A stretch of DNA of 34,845 nt, taken from Alphaproteobacteria bacterium. Its GTDB lineage: Bacteria > Pseudomonadota > Alphaproteobacteria > GCA-002720895. The translations under genes and the position numbers were made by a program. Numbering within the stretch: position 1 is the stretch's first letter; the number at the start of each line of letters is the position of its first letter. Shown here one piece after another: positions 9,084 through 17,687 of the stretch. Below the pieces are notes generated by a model that was not told the DNA's origin, did not search any database, and saw only the letters and a program-made list of their open reading frames with translations. The stretch spans positions 1 to 34,845 of the forward strand of contig JAKUPP010000009.1 of NCBI GenBank assembly GCA_022450705.1, written 5' to 3'.

Positions 9084-10128
9084 AAATATAGAAATTGAGA
9101 ATTTATCCCAAACAAAAGATAATAAAAAAATATTAGATAATATTAATCTTAGCATTCCTATTAATAAAGTAGTTTGTCTTGTGGGACCATCTGGGTGTGG
9201 CAAAACATCTTTATTAAGAGCAATTTCTGGCCTTGATAATTTTAGTTCAGGAAGAATTTCTTTTGATAATAAAATTATTTCAAAGCCAAATTATTCAGTA
9301 CCAACAGAAAATAGAAATATTGGATTAGTATTTCAAGAGTCAAATTTGTTTCCACATTTAAATGTTTTTAAAAATGTATCTTTTGGTTCAAAAAAAAAAA
9401 AATATAAAGATATTCAAAAAGAAACATTTGAGATTCTAAAGAAAATTGGCCTTCCACACTATGCAAATGTTTATCCACATCAGCTATCAGGAGGCCAAAA
9501 ACAGCTTGTTGCTATTGCTCGATCCTTATTAACTAAGCCAAAATTAATTATGATGGATGAACCCTTTGCAAATTTAGATGAAAGATTAAAAAATAAAATC
9601 CGCGATATAACGTTACATTTACTTCAAAAAACATTTACAACGGCTTTAATAATAACTCATGACCCTGACGACGCTATGTTTATGGGAGATTTCATTGCAA
9701 TTATGAATAATGGTAAAATTTTACAGTTTGATACACCTGAAAATATATACAATAATCCTAGCTCATCATTTGTTGCCAGGTTTTTTGGAGAAACTTTATC
9801 TATTAAATCTAAAGTTAATAATAAAAAAGCTAAAACCATTTTTGGACCAATAAATATTACAAATTCAAAAAATGGAAAAGAAATTGAAATAGTTTTTAGA
9901 TCAGAAGCTTTTAATATCACTAAAAATAAATCAAAAAATCGTACAAAAAAAATTAAAAGTAGAATAATTGCCGTAAGGTATATTAGCGACAACTCATACT
10001 TACATCTTGATATATTAAATAACTCATTTAAAAAACATATACATATTAAAGTTCCAGGAAAATTTATCCCACCTAAAAATAAAATTTGCTATATTAATAT
10101 TGGTAAAAAAAATTTTTTTGTTTTTTAA
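9070..10128 (+). CDS. ABC transporter ATP-binding protein (FbpC-like, iron/polyamine/sulfate class)
   Basis: Walker A GPSGCGKTS, signature LSGGQKQLVAIARSLL, Walker B LIMMDEPFANLD; GTG start overlapping the permease end by 14 bp. Confidence 0.9.
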   Translation: MVKDKNIEIENLSQTKDNKKILDNINLSIPINKVVCLVGPSGCGKTSLLRAISGLDNFSSGRISFDNKIISKPNYSVPTENRNIGLVFQESNLFPHLNVFKNVSFGSKKKKYKDIQKETFEILKKIGLPHYANVYPHQLSGGQKQLVAIARSLLTKPKLIMMDEPFANLDERLKNKIRDITLHLLQKTFTTALIITHDPDDAMFMGDFIAIMNNGKILQFDTPENIYNNPSSSFVARFFGETLSIKSKVNNKKAKTIFGPINITNSKNGKEIEIVFRSEAFNITKNKSKNRTKKIKSRIIAVRYISDNSYLHLDILNNSFKKHIHIKVPGKFIPPKNKICYINIGKKNFFVF

Positions 10129-10159
10129 TGTAATTTTTAGATTTAAGGTAAATTAAAAT

Positions 10160-10315
10160 ATGACTCCAGGAGTTTGGCAATTATTATTAGTCTTAATTAT
10201 AATCCTTATACTATTTGGTCCGGGTAAATTAACTACAGTTATTAAAGATCTTGGTAAAGGGTTACAGGGGCTACGATCTTCATTAAAAGAAGGATCAAAA
10301 AAAAGGAAAAAATAG
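10160..10315 (+). CDS. tatA: Sec-independent translocase subunit TatA (51 aa)
   Basis: Not in supplied ORF track. ATG at 10160 translates to MTPGVWQLLLVLIIILILFGPGKLTTVIKDLGKGLQGLRSSLKEGSKKRKK*; LFGPGKL and DLGKGLQGLR are TatA signatures; immediately upstream of tatB/tatC. Confidence 0.93.
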   Translation: MTPGVWQLLLVLIIILILFGPGKLTTVIKDLGKGLQGLRSSLKEGSKKRKK

Positions 10316-10329
10316 TTTAATCATTAAAC

Positions 10330-10575
10330 ATGTTTAACATAGGATGGACTGAATTACTTCTTATAGCTATAGTTTTTCTTATCTTTATAAAACCTCAAGA
10401 CTTTCCATTTTTTATAAAAAAAATAGTTAAATTTTTTTATAAAATGAAAAATCTTTTTTCTGATATAACAGAAAATTTTAAAGACGATATTTACAACGAA
10501 GAATTTAAAAAAAAAAACAAAGAGATACTTAAAATAGAGAAAGAGTTAAAAAAAATTAAAAAAAATAAAAATTGA
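10330..10575 (+). CDS. tatB: Sec-independent translocase subunit TatB
   Basis: MFNIGWTELLLIAIVFLIFIKPQDFPFFIKKI; N-terminal TM plus amphipathic helix; between tatA and tatC. Confidence 0.9.
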   Translation: MFNIGWTELLLIAIVFLIFIKPQDFPFFIKKIVKFFYKMKNLFSDITENFKDDIYNEEFKKKNKEILKIEKELKKIKKNKN

Positions 10576-11330
10576 TTTTAAAAAAAAATAATAAAGAAAC
10601 TTTATTATCAAGTCATTTAAGTGAACTTAGAAATAGATTTCTTTATTTTTTTTTATTTTTTATATTATCGTTTTTACTTTCTTATTTATTCGTTGAAGAT
10701 ATATTTAATTTTATATCAGAGCCATTCATTAATTCTATAGAATTTAAAGAAAATAAAAGACTTATTTATACAGGCCTAGCCGAAGCTTTTTTGAGTTACT
10801 TGAAATTAGCATTAATTTCTGGATTTGTAATATCATCACCTTTTTTTATTTATCAAATATGGGCTTTTGTAGCCCCAGGTTTGTTAAAAAAAGAGAAAAA
10901 AATTATATTTCCTTTTTTATTTTTAATTCCAATTATGTTTATTTTGGGATTCCTTTTTGTTTATTATTTTATTATACCACTTGCATGGGATTTTTTTGTA
11001 GGCTTTGATACATCAATATCTAATAACGATTTTTCTATAGAACTTGAACCTAAAATAAATGAATATATTTCAATAACTTTAAAACTTGCCATTGCTTTTG
11101 GTTTAGCGTTTCAATTGCCTACAGCTATTTTTTTATTAACTTTGTTAGGATTAACATCTCCAATTGATTTACAAAAAAAAAGAAGATTTGTAATAGTTAT
11201 TATTTTTTTAGTTGCAGCACTAATAACTCCACCTGACATTATTTCACAAGTAGGTTTAGCTGTGCCAATTATTGTTTTATATGAGTTTTCTATTTTTGTA
11301 TCAAAATTTTTTGAAAAAAAGAAAAAATAA
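10572..11330 (+). CDS. tatC: Sec-independent translocase subunit TatC
   Basis: LSSHLSELRNR, SSPFFIYQIWAFVAPGLLKKEKK, FGLAFQLPTAIFLL, AALITPPDIISQ; TTG start overlapping the tatB stop. Confidence 0.95.
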   Translation: MILKKNNKETLLSSHLSELRNRFLYFFLFFILSFLLSYLFVEDIFNFISEPFINSIEFKENKRLIYTGLAEAFLSYLKLALISGFVISSPFFIYQIWAFVAPGLLKKEKKIIFPFLFLIPIMFILGFLFVYYFIIPLAWDFFVGFDTSISNNDFSIELEPKINEYISITLKLAIAFGLAFQLPTAIFLLTLLGLTSPIDLQKKRRFVIVIIFLVAALITPPDIISQVGLAVPIIVLYEFSIFVSKFFEKKKK

Positions 11331-11363
11331 ATCTTTGTTATAATATTATTTAATTACAAAAAA

Positions 11364-12620
11364 ATGTTAGATATTAAATGGATATTAAACAACCCAATTG
11401 AGGCTGATAAAGCTTTTAAAAAAAGAGGTTTAAAACCTCTTTCAACCAAATTAATTAAAATGAGTAAATCTCGTTCTGAAGTTTTTGTAAAACTTGAAAA
11501 CTTACTTAAACAAAGGAATCTTCTTTCTAAAGAAATACCTAATACTAAAGATGAATCAAAGAAAAAAGAGTTAATAAAAAAAGTAAAAATTTTAAAAGAT
11601 GATATTAATAAATTACAAGAAGGTAAAACTTCCAAAAACTCTGTTCTAGATAATTTTCTTATGGAGTTGCCTAATTTTTTAGATAAATCTGTTCCAAAAG
11701 GAGAAACGGAAAAGGATAATATAGAAATAAGAAAATCTGGAAATATAAAAAAATTCGATTTTAAAATAAAAGATCATGTAGATTTAGGTGAAGAATTAGA
11801 TGTTTTGGATTTTAAAACAGCTAGCAAAGTATCAGGTTCTAGATTTGTTTATCTAAAGAATAATCTTGCTAAACTTGAAAGAGCCTTAGCTTCATATATG
11901 CTAGATAGTAATATTAAGTTTGGTAACTTTACAGAAATATACACACCATTATTAGTAAATGAAGACGCTTTAAAAGGCACAGGACAGCTACCAAAATTTG
12001 ATTCGGATATTTTTAAAACAAGAGAAAATTTGTGGCTTATACCTACAAGCGAAGTTACTTTAGTTAATTTAATTAGAGATCAAATTATAGATCAGGATAT
12101 CTTACCTTTAAGATACACATCCTATTCACCCTGTTTTAGATCTGAAGCAGGTGCCGCAGGAAAAGATACAAGAGGATTAAAAAGACAACATCAATTTGGT
12201 AAGGTAGAAATTGTATCAATTACATCACCCGATGAGTCAGAGAAAGAACATCTATTTTTACTAAATACTGCAGAGAAAATTTTACAAGGACTTGAACTTC
12301 CGTATAGAGTATGCGAATTATGTTCAGGCGAAGTTGGATTTGCTTCAAAAAAAACCTTTGATCTAGAAGTTTGGATTCCTAGTGAAAAGAACTATATGGA
12401 AATTTCTAGTATTTCAAATTGTGGAGATTTTCAAAGTAGAAGAATAAATGCCAGATATAAAAAGAATGATAAAAATATATATCCTCATACTTTAAACGGC
12501 TCATCTTTAGCTATTGGAAGAACTATCATAGCGATTTTAGAAAATTATCAAAATAATGATGGTTCTGTAGATATACCTAAAGTTTTACAAAAATATATGA
12601 ATAATTTGGAGAGGCTATAA
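11364..12620 (+). CDS. serS: Seryl-tRNA synthetase
   Basis: LIPTSEVTLVN, SPCFRSEAGAAGKDTRGLKRQHQFGKVE, NGSSLAIGRTIIAILEN class II motifs. Confidence 0.97.
   Translation: MLDIKWILNNPIEADKAFKKRGLKPLSTKLIKMSKSRSEVFVKLENLLKQRNLLSKEIPNTKDESKKKELIKKVKILKDDINKLQEGKTSKNSVLDNFLMELPNFLDKSVPKGETEKDNIEIRKSGNIKKFDFKIKDHVDLGEELDVLDFKTASKVSGSRFVYLKNNLAKLERALASYMLDSNIKFGNFTEIYTPLLVNEDALKGTGQLPKFDSDIFKTRENLWLIPTSEVTLVNLIRDQIIDQDILPLRYTSYSPCFRSEAGAAGKDTRGLKRQHQFGKVEIVSITSPDESEKEHLFLLNTAEKILQGLELPYRVCELCSGEVGFASKKTFDLEVWIPSEKNYMEISSISNCGDFQSRRINARYKKNDKNIYPHTLNGSSLAIGRTIIAILENYQNNDGSVDIPKVLQKYMNNLERL
11422..11442 (+). repeat. Perfect inverted repeat (10-bp arms, 1-nt centre) inside the 5' part of serS
   Basis: AAAGAGGTTT-A-AAACCTCTTT read directly from the sequence, about 60 nt after the serS start. 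Confidence 0.85.
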
Positions 12621-12626
12621 TTATTT

Positions 12627-13256
12627 TTGATACAAAATTTAAAAAGAATAAATTTAATTATAAAATTGCGTAAACTTGGAGTTACAAACCATAAAGTATT
12701 ATCAATTTTAGAAAAAATTCCTAGAGAAAATTTTATTGATAAAGAATTATCTTATAAAGCATATCTAAATAATGCGCTACCTATAGATTGTAACCAAACA
12801 ATTAGTCAACCAGCAGTTGTTGCAAAAATGACAGAGTTGTTGGAACCAAAGAAGTCTATTAATGTACTAGAAATTGGAACTGGCTCAGGATATCAGACAG
12901 CTATTTTGTCAAAATTATTTAAAAGAATTTATAGCATTGAAAGACATAAAACATTATTAGAAAAAGCAAAAAAAATATTAAATCATTTAAAGATACATAA
13001 TACCGTTTTTTATCATGGTGATGGTATTAAAGGCTGGCCAGCAAATTTTTTGTTTGAAAGAATAATTATTACTGCTGTTGCTAAAAGCTTACCTTCAAAA
13101 ATAATAAAACAAATGTCAAATGGAGGTATTTTAGTTTTACCATTAATTCATGATAATGAACAGTACATAACTAAAATAATAAAAAAAAATAATAAAATTT
13201 ATTTCAAGAAATATTGGAAAGTAAGATTTGTTCCTTTGACTTCAGGAATTAATTGA
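12627..13256 (+). CDS. pcm: Protein-L-isoaspartate O-methyltransferase
   Basis: LPIDCNQTISQPAVVAKMTELL, VLEIGTGSGYQTAILSKL, YHGDGIKGWP are PCMT signatures; TTG start. Confidence 0.93.
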   Translation: MIQNLKRINLIIKLRKLGVTNHKVLSILEKIPRENFIDKELSYKAYLNNALPIDCNQTISQPAVVAKMTELLEPKKSINVLEIGTGSGYQTAILSKLFKRIYSIERHKTLLEKAKKILNHLKIHNTVFYHGDGIKGWPANFLFERIIITAVAKSLPSKIIKQMSNGGILVLPLIHDNEQYITKIIKKNNKIYFKKYWKVRFVPLTSGIN

Positions 13257-13321
13257 ATTAAATGTTTAATTTTTTATAAAAGAATATACTATTTAAAAAA
13301 ATATTTTTTAACTGATTTATT

Positions 13322-13609
13322 ATGAATGAAGCTTTTGTATCTTTTCTCCCTCTAATATTAATATTTGTTATATTTTATTTTTTGCTAATAAGACCACAAC
13401 AAAAAAAAATGAAACAACATAAAGAAATGATTGATAAGATAAAAAGAGGAGATGATATAGTTACTGCAGGAGGAATTTTTGCTAAAGTTTCTCGTGTTAT
13501 AGATGAGAATAAGATTGAGGCTCAAATATCATCAAATGTTAAAATTATTATATCAAGACCTACAATTACAAGCGTTATTAACAATTCAACTGAAGCCAAT
13601 AATAAATAA
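13322..13609 (+). CDS. yajC: Preprotein translocase subunit YajC
   Basis: FYFLLIRPQQKKMKQHKEMIDKIKRGDDIVTAGGIFAKV; upstream of secD. Confidence 0.95.
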   Translation: MNEAFVSFLPLILIFVIFYFLLIRPQQKKMKQHKEMIDKIKRGDDIVTAGGIFAKVSRVIDENKIEAQISSNVKIIISRPTITSVINNSTEANNK

Positions 13610-13627
13610 AAATAATATTTTAAGTTA

Positions 13628-15205
13628 ATGGTACAATTTAAAAAATGGCAATTATATTTAGTAATTCTATTTAGTTTTTTTGCAATTATATTTTCTCTTC
13701 CTAACTTTTTATCAAAAGAAATATTAGAAAAAACTCCATCATTTATACCATCAGAAAAAGTTGTTTTAGGTTTGGATTTACAAGGTGGATCTTATTTACT
13801 TATAGAAGTTGATACACAATCTGTTATTAAGGAGAATCTAGAGACATTTTCTGATAATTTTCGAACATCATTAAGAAAGAATAAAATATCATATAAAAAA
13901 TTTAACCTTGAGGATCAATTTTTCTCTTTTTCTTTAAGAGATGAAAATAAAAAAAATGATTTATTAAAAATTTTATCTAAATACGAACAAGATATTACTC
14001 ATGAATCTAATGATCAAAATTTATTAAAATTTTATTTCAAAGATGAAAAAATTAAGCAAATCCAAGATAATGCTGTATCTCAATCTATAGAAGTTGTTAG
14101 AAGGAGAGTTGATGAGTTTGGAACAAAAGAGCCGACTATACAAAGACAAGGATTGGATAGAATATTACTAGAATTACCAGGCGTAACAGAGCCTGAAAGA
14201 CTAAAGAAATTATTAGGTAAAACTGCAAAATTAACACTGCAAATAGTTGATGAAGATTTATCATGGGATGCTTTAAAATCAGGTAAAAGTAAGCCTGGAG
14301 TAATTATTTATGAGTCAGATAAAGAATTGGATCCATCAGGTAATCCATTATTATTTGCTGTAAAAAAAAGAAATACTATTTCAGGTGACTTATTAATTAA
14401 TGCTTTTCCTACAGTAGACAAGGGTTCTCCTGTTGTATCTTTTGAATTTAACAACAAAGGTGGAAGAAAATTTGGAAAGGTTACAACTGAGAATATTGGT
14501 AAAAGGTTAGCTATCATATTAGATAAAAAGGTTATAAGCCATCCAAATATAAGAGAACCTATCACAGGAGGTAAAGGGATTATTACTGGGCAGTTTACCT
14601 TCCAAGAAGCAACTGATTTAGCAATGCTTTTAAGAGCAGGAGCTTTACCAGCGCCACTAGAAATTATTGAAGAACGTACAGTAGGACCAAGCTTAGGAGC
14701 AGATTCAATTAAATCAGGAAAGTTAGCATCCATTCTTGGATTTACTTTAATTATTATTTTTATGTTTTTAATTTATGGAACTTTTGGAATTTTTGCCAAT
14801 GTAGCTCTAATTTTTAATTTATTAATATTATTAGCAATACTAACTTTAATTAAAGCAACTTTAACACTCCCTGGAATAGCCGGTATTGTTTTAACAATTG
14901 GTATGGCAGTAGATGCTAACGTATTAATATTTGAAAGAATTAAAGAAGAGATGAAACATAATCTTTCACCTATAGCAACTATTGATACTGGATACAAAGA
15001 AGCATTTAAAACTATTGTTGATGCTAATATAACAACTCTTATTGCTGCAATGATGTTATTTGGATTAGGATCAGGTCCCGTAAAAGGTTTTGCTGTTACA
15101 CTTTCAATTGGTATTTTAACTTCAATGTTTACAGCAATAATGTTTACAAGAATATTAATAATTATATGGTTAAAACGAAAGATGCCTGAAAGGATTGATT
15201 TATAA
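13628..15205 (+). CDS. secD: Protein translocase subunit SecD
   Basis: LGLDLQGGSYLLIEVD, VVRRRVDEFGTKEPTIQRQG, GMAVDANVLIFERIKEE. Confidence 0.97.
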   Translation: MVQFKKWQLYLVILFSFFAIIFSLPNFLSKEILEKTPSFIPSEKVVLGLDLQGGSYLLIEVDTQSVIKENLETFSDNFRTSLRKNKISYKKFNLEDQFFSFSLRDENKKNDLLKILSKYEQDITHESNDQNLLKFYFKDEKIKQIQDNAVSQSIEVVRRRVDEFGTKEPTIQRQGLDRILLELPGVTEPERLKKLLGKTAKLTLQIVDEDLSWDALKSGKSKPGVIIYESDKELDPSGNPLLFAVKKRNTISGDLLINAFPTVDKGSPVVSFEFNNKGGRKFGKVTTENIGKRLAIILDKKVISHPNIREPITGGKGIITGQFTFQEATDLAMLLRAGALPAPLEIIEERTVGPSLGADSIKSGKLASILGFTLIIIFMFLIYGTFGIFANVALIFNLLILLAILTLIKATLTLPGIAGIVLTIGMAVDANVLIFERIKEEMKHNLSPIATIDTGYKEAFKTIVDANITTLIAAMMLFGLGSGPVKGFAVTLSIGILTSMFTAIMFTRILIIIWLKRKMPERIDL

Positions 15206-16118
15206 AATGCCTTTTTTAAAACTTGTTAAAACTGGAACTGATATTAAGTTCATGAAAATAAAAAGATTAACATTACTTATTTCATCTTTTTTATTTTTAC
15301 TATCTTTAATTTCAATATTTACCAAAGGTTTAAATTTAGGAATTGATTTTACTGGCGGCAGTTTAATCGAAGTTAGGTTTGAGGAAAAGATAAGTTTAAA
15401 TAATTTAAGATCTGAAATGAATAATTTAGATTTGGGTGAGATTCAACTACAAACAATAGGTGAGGAGAATGATGTCGTGATTAGAGTCCAAGATAAAAAT
15501 AACGATGCTATAACCCAAACCAAAACAATAGAAGTTATAAAAAATAGTTTAAAAGATAAATCAGTTGATTATAGAAGAACAGAATTTGTTGGTCCTAAAG
15601 TTGGAGGAGAATTAGTAAATGCTGGAATTATTGCTGTTATTTTTTCACTTATAGGGATACTTTTTTATATTTGGCTAAGATTCCAGTGGAACTTTGCAAT
15701 AGGTGCTATTATAGCATTAATACACGATGTAATATTAACTTTAGGTTTTTTCTCAGTTTTACAACTTGAGTTTAATCTTGCAACTGTTGCCGCAGTTTTG
15801 ACAATAGCAGGTTACTCAATTAACGATACAGTTGTTATTTATGATCGAATAAGAGAAACAATGAGAAAGTATAAACAAATTACATTTGATGAGATTATTA
15901 ATCTTGCATTAAATGGAACACTTTCAAGAACTTTAATGACAAGTTTAACAACTCTTTTGGCATTAACAGCATTATTTATTTTTGGTGGGGTTGTGATATC
16001 TAGTTTTATTATTGCTTTAATATGGGGAGTTTTCATTGGTACATATTCATCGCTTTATGTAGCATCACCTTTATTAATTTTTTTAAAAACAGATAAAAGA
16101 GTTAGCGAACAAGACTGA
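15195..16118 (+). CDS. secF: Protein translocase subunit SecF
   Basis: LGIDFTGGSLIEVRF, VGPKVGGELVNAG, GYSINDTVVIYDRIRE; 11-bp overlap with secD. Confidence 0.96.
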   Translation: MIYKMPFLKLVKTGTDIKFMKIKRLTLLISSFLFLLSLISIFTKGLNLGIDFTGGSLIEVRFEEKISLNNLRSEMNNLDLGEIQLQTIGEENDVVIRVQDKNNDAITQTKTIEVIKNSLKDKSVDYRRTEFVGPKVGGELVNAGIIAVIFSLIGILFYIWLRFQWNFAIGAIIALIHDVILTLGFFSVLQLEFNLATVAAVLTIAGYSINDTVVIYDRIRETMRKYKQITFDEIINLALNGTLSRTLMTSLTTLLALTALFIFGGVVISSFIIALIWGVFIGTYSSLYVASPLLIFLKTDKRVSEQD

Positions 16119-17636
16119 TTATTTATTTTTCTTATTGTAAATTTTATCACCTACAACTAAATAATCTATTTTTGATTCATTATAAAATTTAATAGCATCT
16201 TCAATGCTTGATAGAATTGGTTTACCATTAATATTGAAGCTTGTATTTAACAAAATAGGACATCCTGATAATTTATAAAATTCTTTTATTAAATTATAAA
16301 AATACTTATTACTTTTATCGATTGTTTGAAATCTACAAGTACCATCTATGTGTGTTATTGATTTTAAATTAGGATCTTTCACTTCCCCTATATACAGCAT
16401 ATGATCATTCTGAAACCCAACATTAAAATAATCTAAAGCAAATTCTTTTAAAATAGAACAACCAAAAGGTCTATAATTTTCTCTTTTTTTTATTGAATTA
16501 ACTTTTTCTTTAGCACCTGCTATCGTAGGATCCATCAATATAGATCTATTACCTAAAGCTCTTGGACCAATCTCACCATTCCCTTGATATGTTGCTACAA
16601 TATTTCCTTTAGATAACAAACTAGCAATCTCTTTAATTGTATTGTCAGTTATATTATCTTTAGGCTTTTCATCTAATTGACAAAAAGGAAACTCGTCAAG
16701 ATTAAAAGGTTTAAGTTTATTTTTTATTCTTAAATATTCAATAGCACCTAAACTAAGTCCTTCATCATTACAATGAGGTGGAATTACTAAATTCTTAAAT
16801 TTACTCTTTAGTGCTGTATTCCATATTACGTTAAGTGCAACACCACCAGAATAGGAAATATATTCATTATAATTTTTATCAGTTATATCTTCAAAAAACT
16901 TTATCAAAATTTCTGATGTAGCATCGTGAATAGTTCTAATCCAATCTAAAGGTTTTAATTTTAATAAAAGATCATCATTTAAATGTTTAACCCAATCATC
17001 AGCTGAATGAAAAAATTTAGAGACATCATATAATGTGTATTTATCTATAATTTTTTTTTTAAATTCGTGATCAATATTTCCATAGGATTGCAAACCCATT
17101 AATTTACCTGCAATATCAAGATCGTGAGAGAATTTAATTCCTAGCTCTTCACCAAATTTACACATTGCAACACCTAATGACCCATTTTCTTTCACAAAAC
17201 CTTGTTTCAATATTTTGTCATTCTTAAAAACTGTCCAGGCAATATTTTCATCACCAAAACCGTCTATCACAACTTGAATATTTGATTTTTTTTTCTCTAT
17301 TGGGAAGCAGCTTAAAGCATGCGCATAATGATGATCAATTCTATAAACTTTACAATCTGAAGGAAGATGTTCGTATCCTTCAATTGCAGGAAAAAAATTC
17401 TCATTATCAGTTGGCAAGTTGTGTCGCCATGGGTCTATAACAATTCCTATTTCATCTATTTCTTTATAATCCAAATTCCATAAATCATTTATTTCATCAC
17501 GCCATTTAATTAGATCATGAATAGCATGATGTTTGACCTGATACTTTCTTTCTGATTTATAATAATGTAATGAAGATCCATCAAAATAAGATATATTACT
17601 ATCGTGCTCACATAATCTAAGTCCTAACAATTTCAT
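16119..17636 (-). CDS. Carbamoyltransferase, NodU/CmcH family
   Basis: DHHYAHALSCF, YSGGVALNVIWNT, GEIGPRALGNRSIL, YRPFGCSIL and LLNTSFNINGKPI motifs of NodU/CmcH carbamoyltransferases. Confidence 0.92.
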   Translation of the reverse strand: MKLLGLRLCEHDSNISYFDGSSLHYYKSERKYQVKHHAIHDLIKWRDEINDLWNLDYKEIDEIGIVIDPWRHNLPTDNENFFPAIEGYEHLPSDCKVYRIDHHYAHALSCFPIEKKKSNIQVVIDGFGDENIAWTVFKNDKILKQGFVKENGSLGVAMCKFGEELGIKFSHDLDIAGKLMGLQSYGNIDHEFKKKIIDKYTLYDVSKFFHSADDWVKHLNDDLLLKLKPLDWIRTIHDATSEILIKFFEDITDKNYNEYISYSGGVALNVIWNTALKSKFKNLVIPPHCNDEGLSLGAIEYLRIKNKLKPFNLDEFPFCQLDEKPKDNITDNTIKEIASLLSKGNIVATYQGNGEIGPRALGNRSILMDPTIAGAKEKVNSIKKRENYRPFGCSILKEFALDYFNVGFQNDHMLYIGEVKDPNLKSITHIDGTCRFQTIDKSNKYFYNLIKEFYKLSGCPILLNTSFNINGKPILSSIEDAIKFYNESKIDYLVVGDKIYNKKNK

Positions 17637-17687
17637 TTTATTGTATTTTTTTTATTTGTGGGTACGCAACTCTATCCAACAAAAAAA

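Noticed and set aside
9657-9992. 111-aa minus-strand ORF inside the ABC ATPase gene
   Set aside because: Antisense shadow ORF of a conserved CDS; hydrophobic composition follows from Lys/Asn codons on the other strand.
13292-13312. TTAAAAAA-ATA-TTTTTTAA inverted repeat upstream of yajC as a terminator
   Set aside because: Composed only of A/T, weak pairing, no T-run after it; expected by chance in such AT-rich spacers.
14308-14733. 141-aa minus-strand ORF inside secD (also 14773..14997)
   Set aside because: Antisense to conserved SecD motifs; no independent coding signal or recognisable domain.
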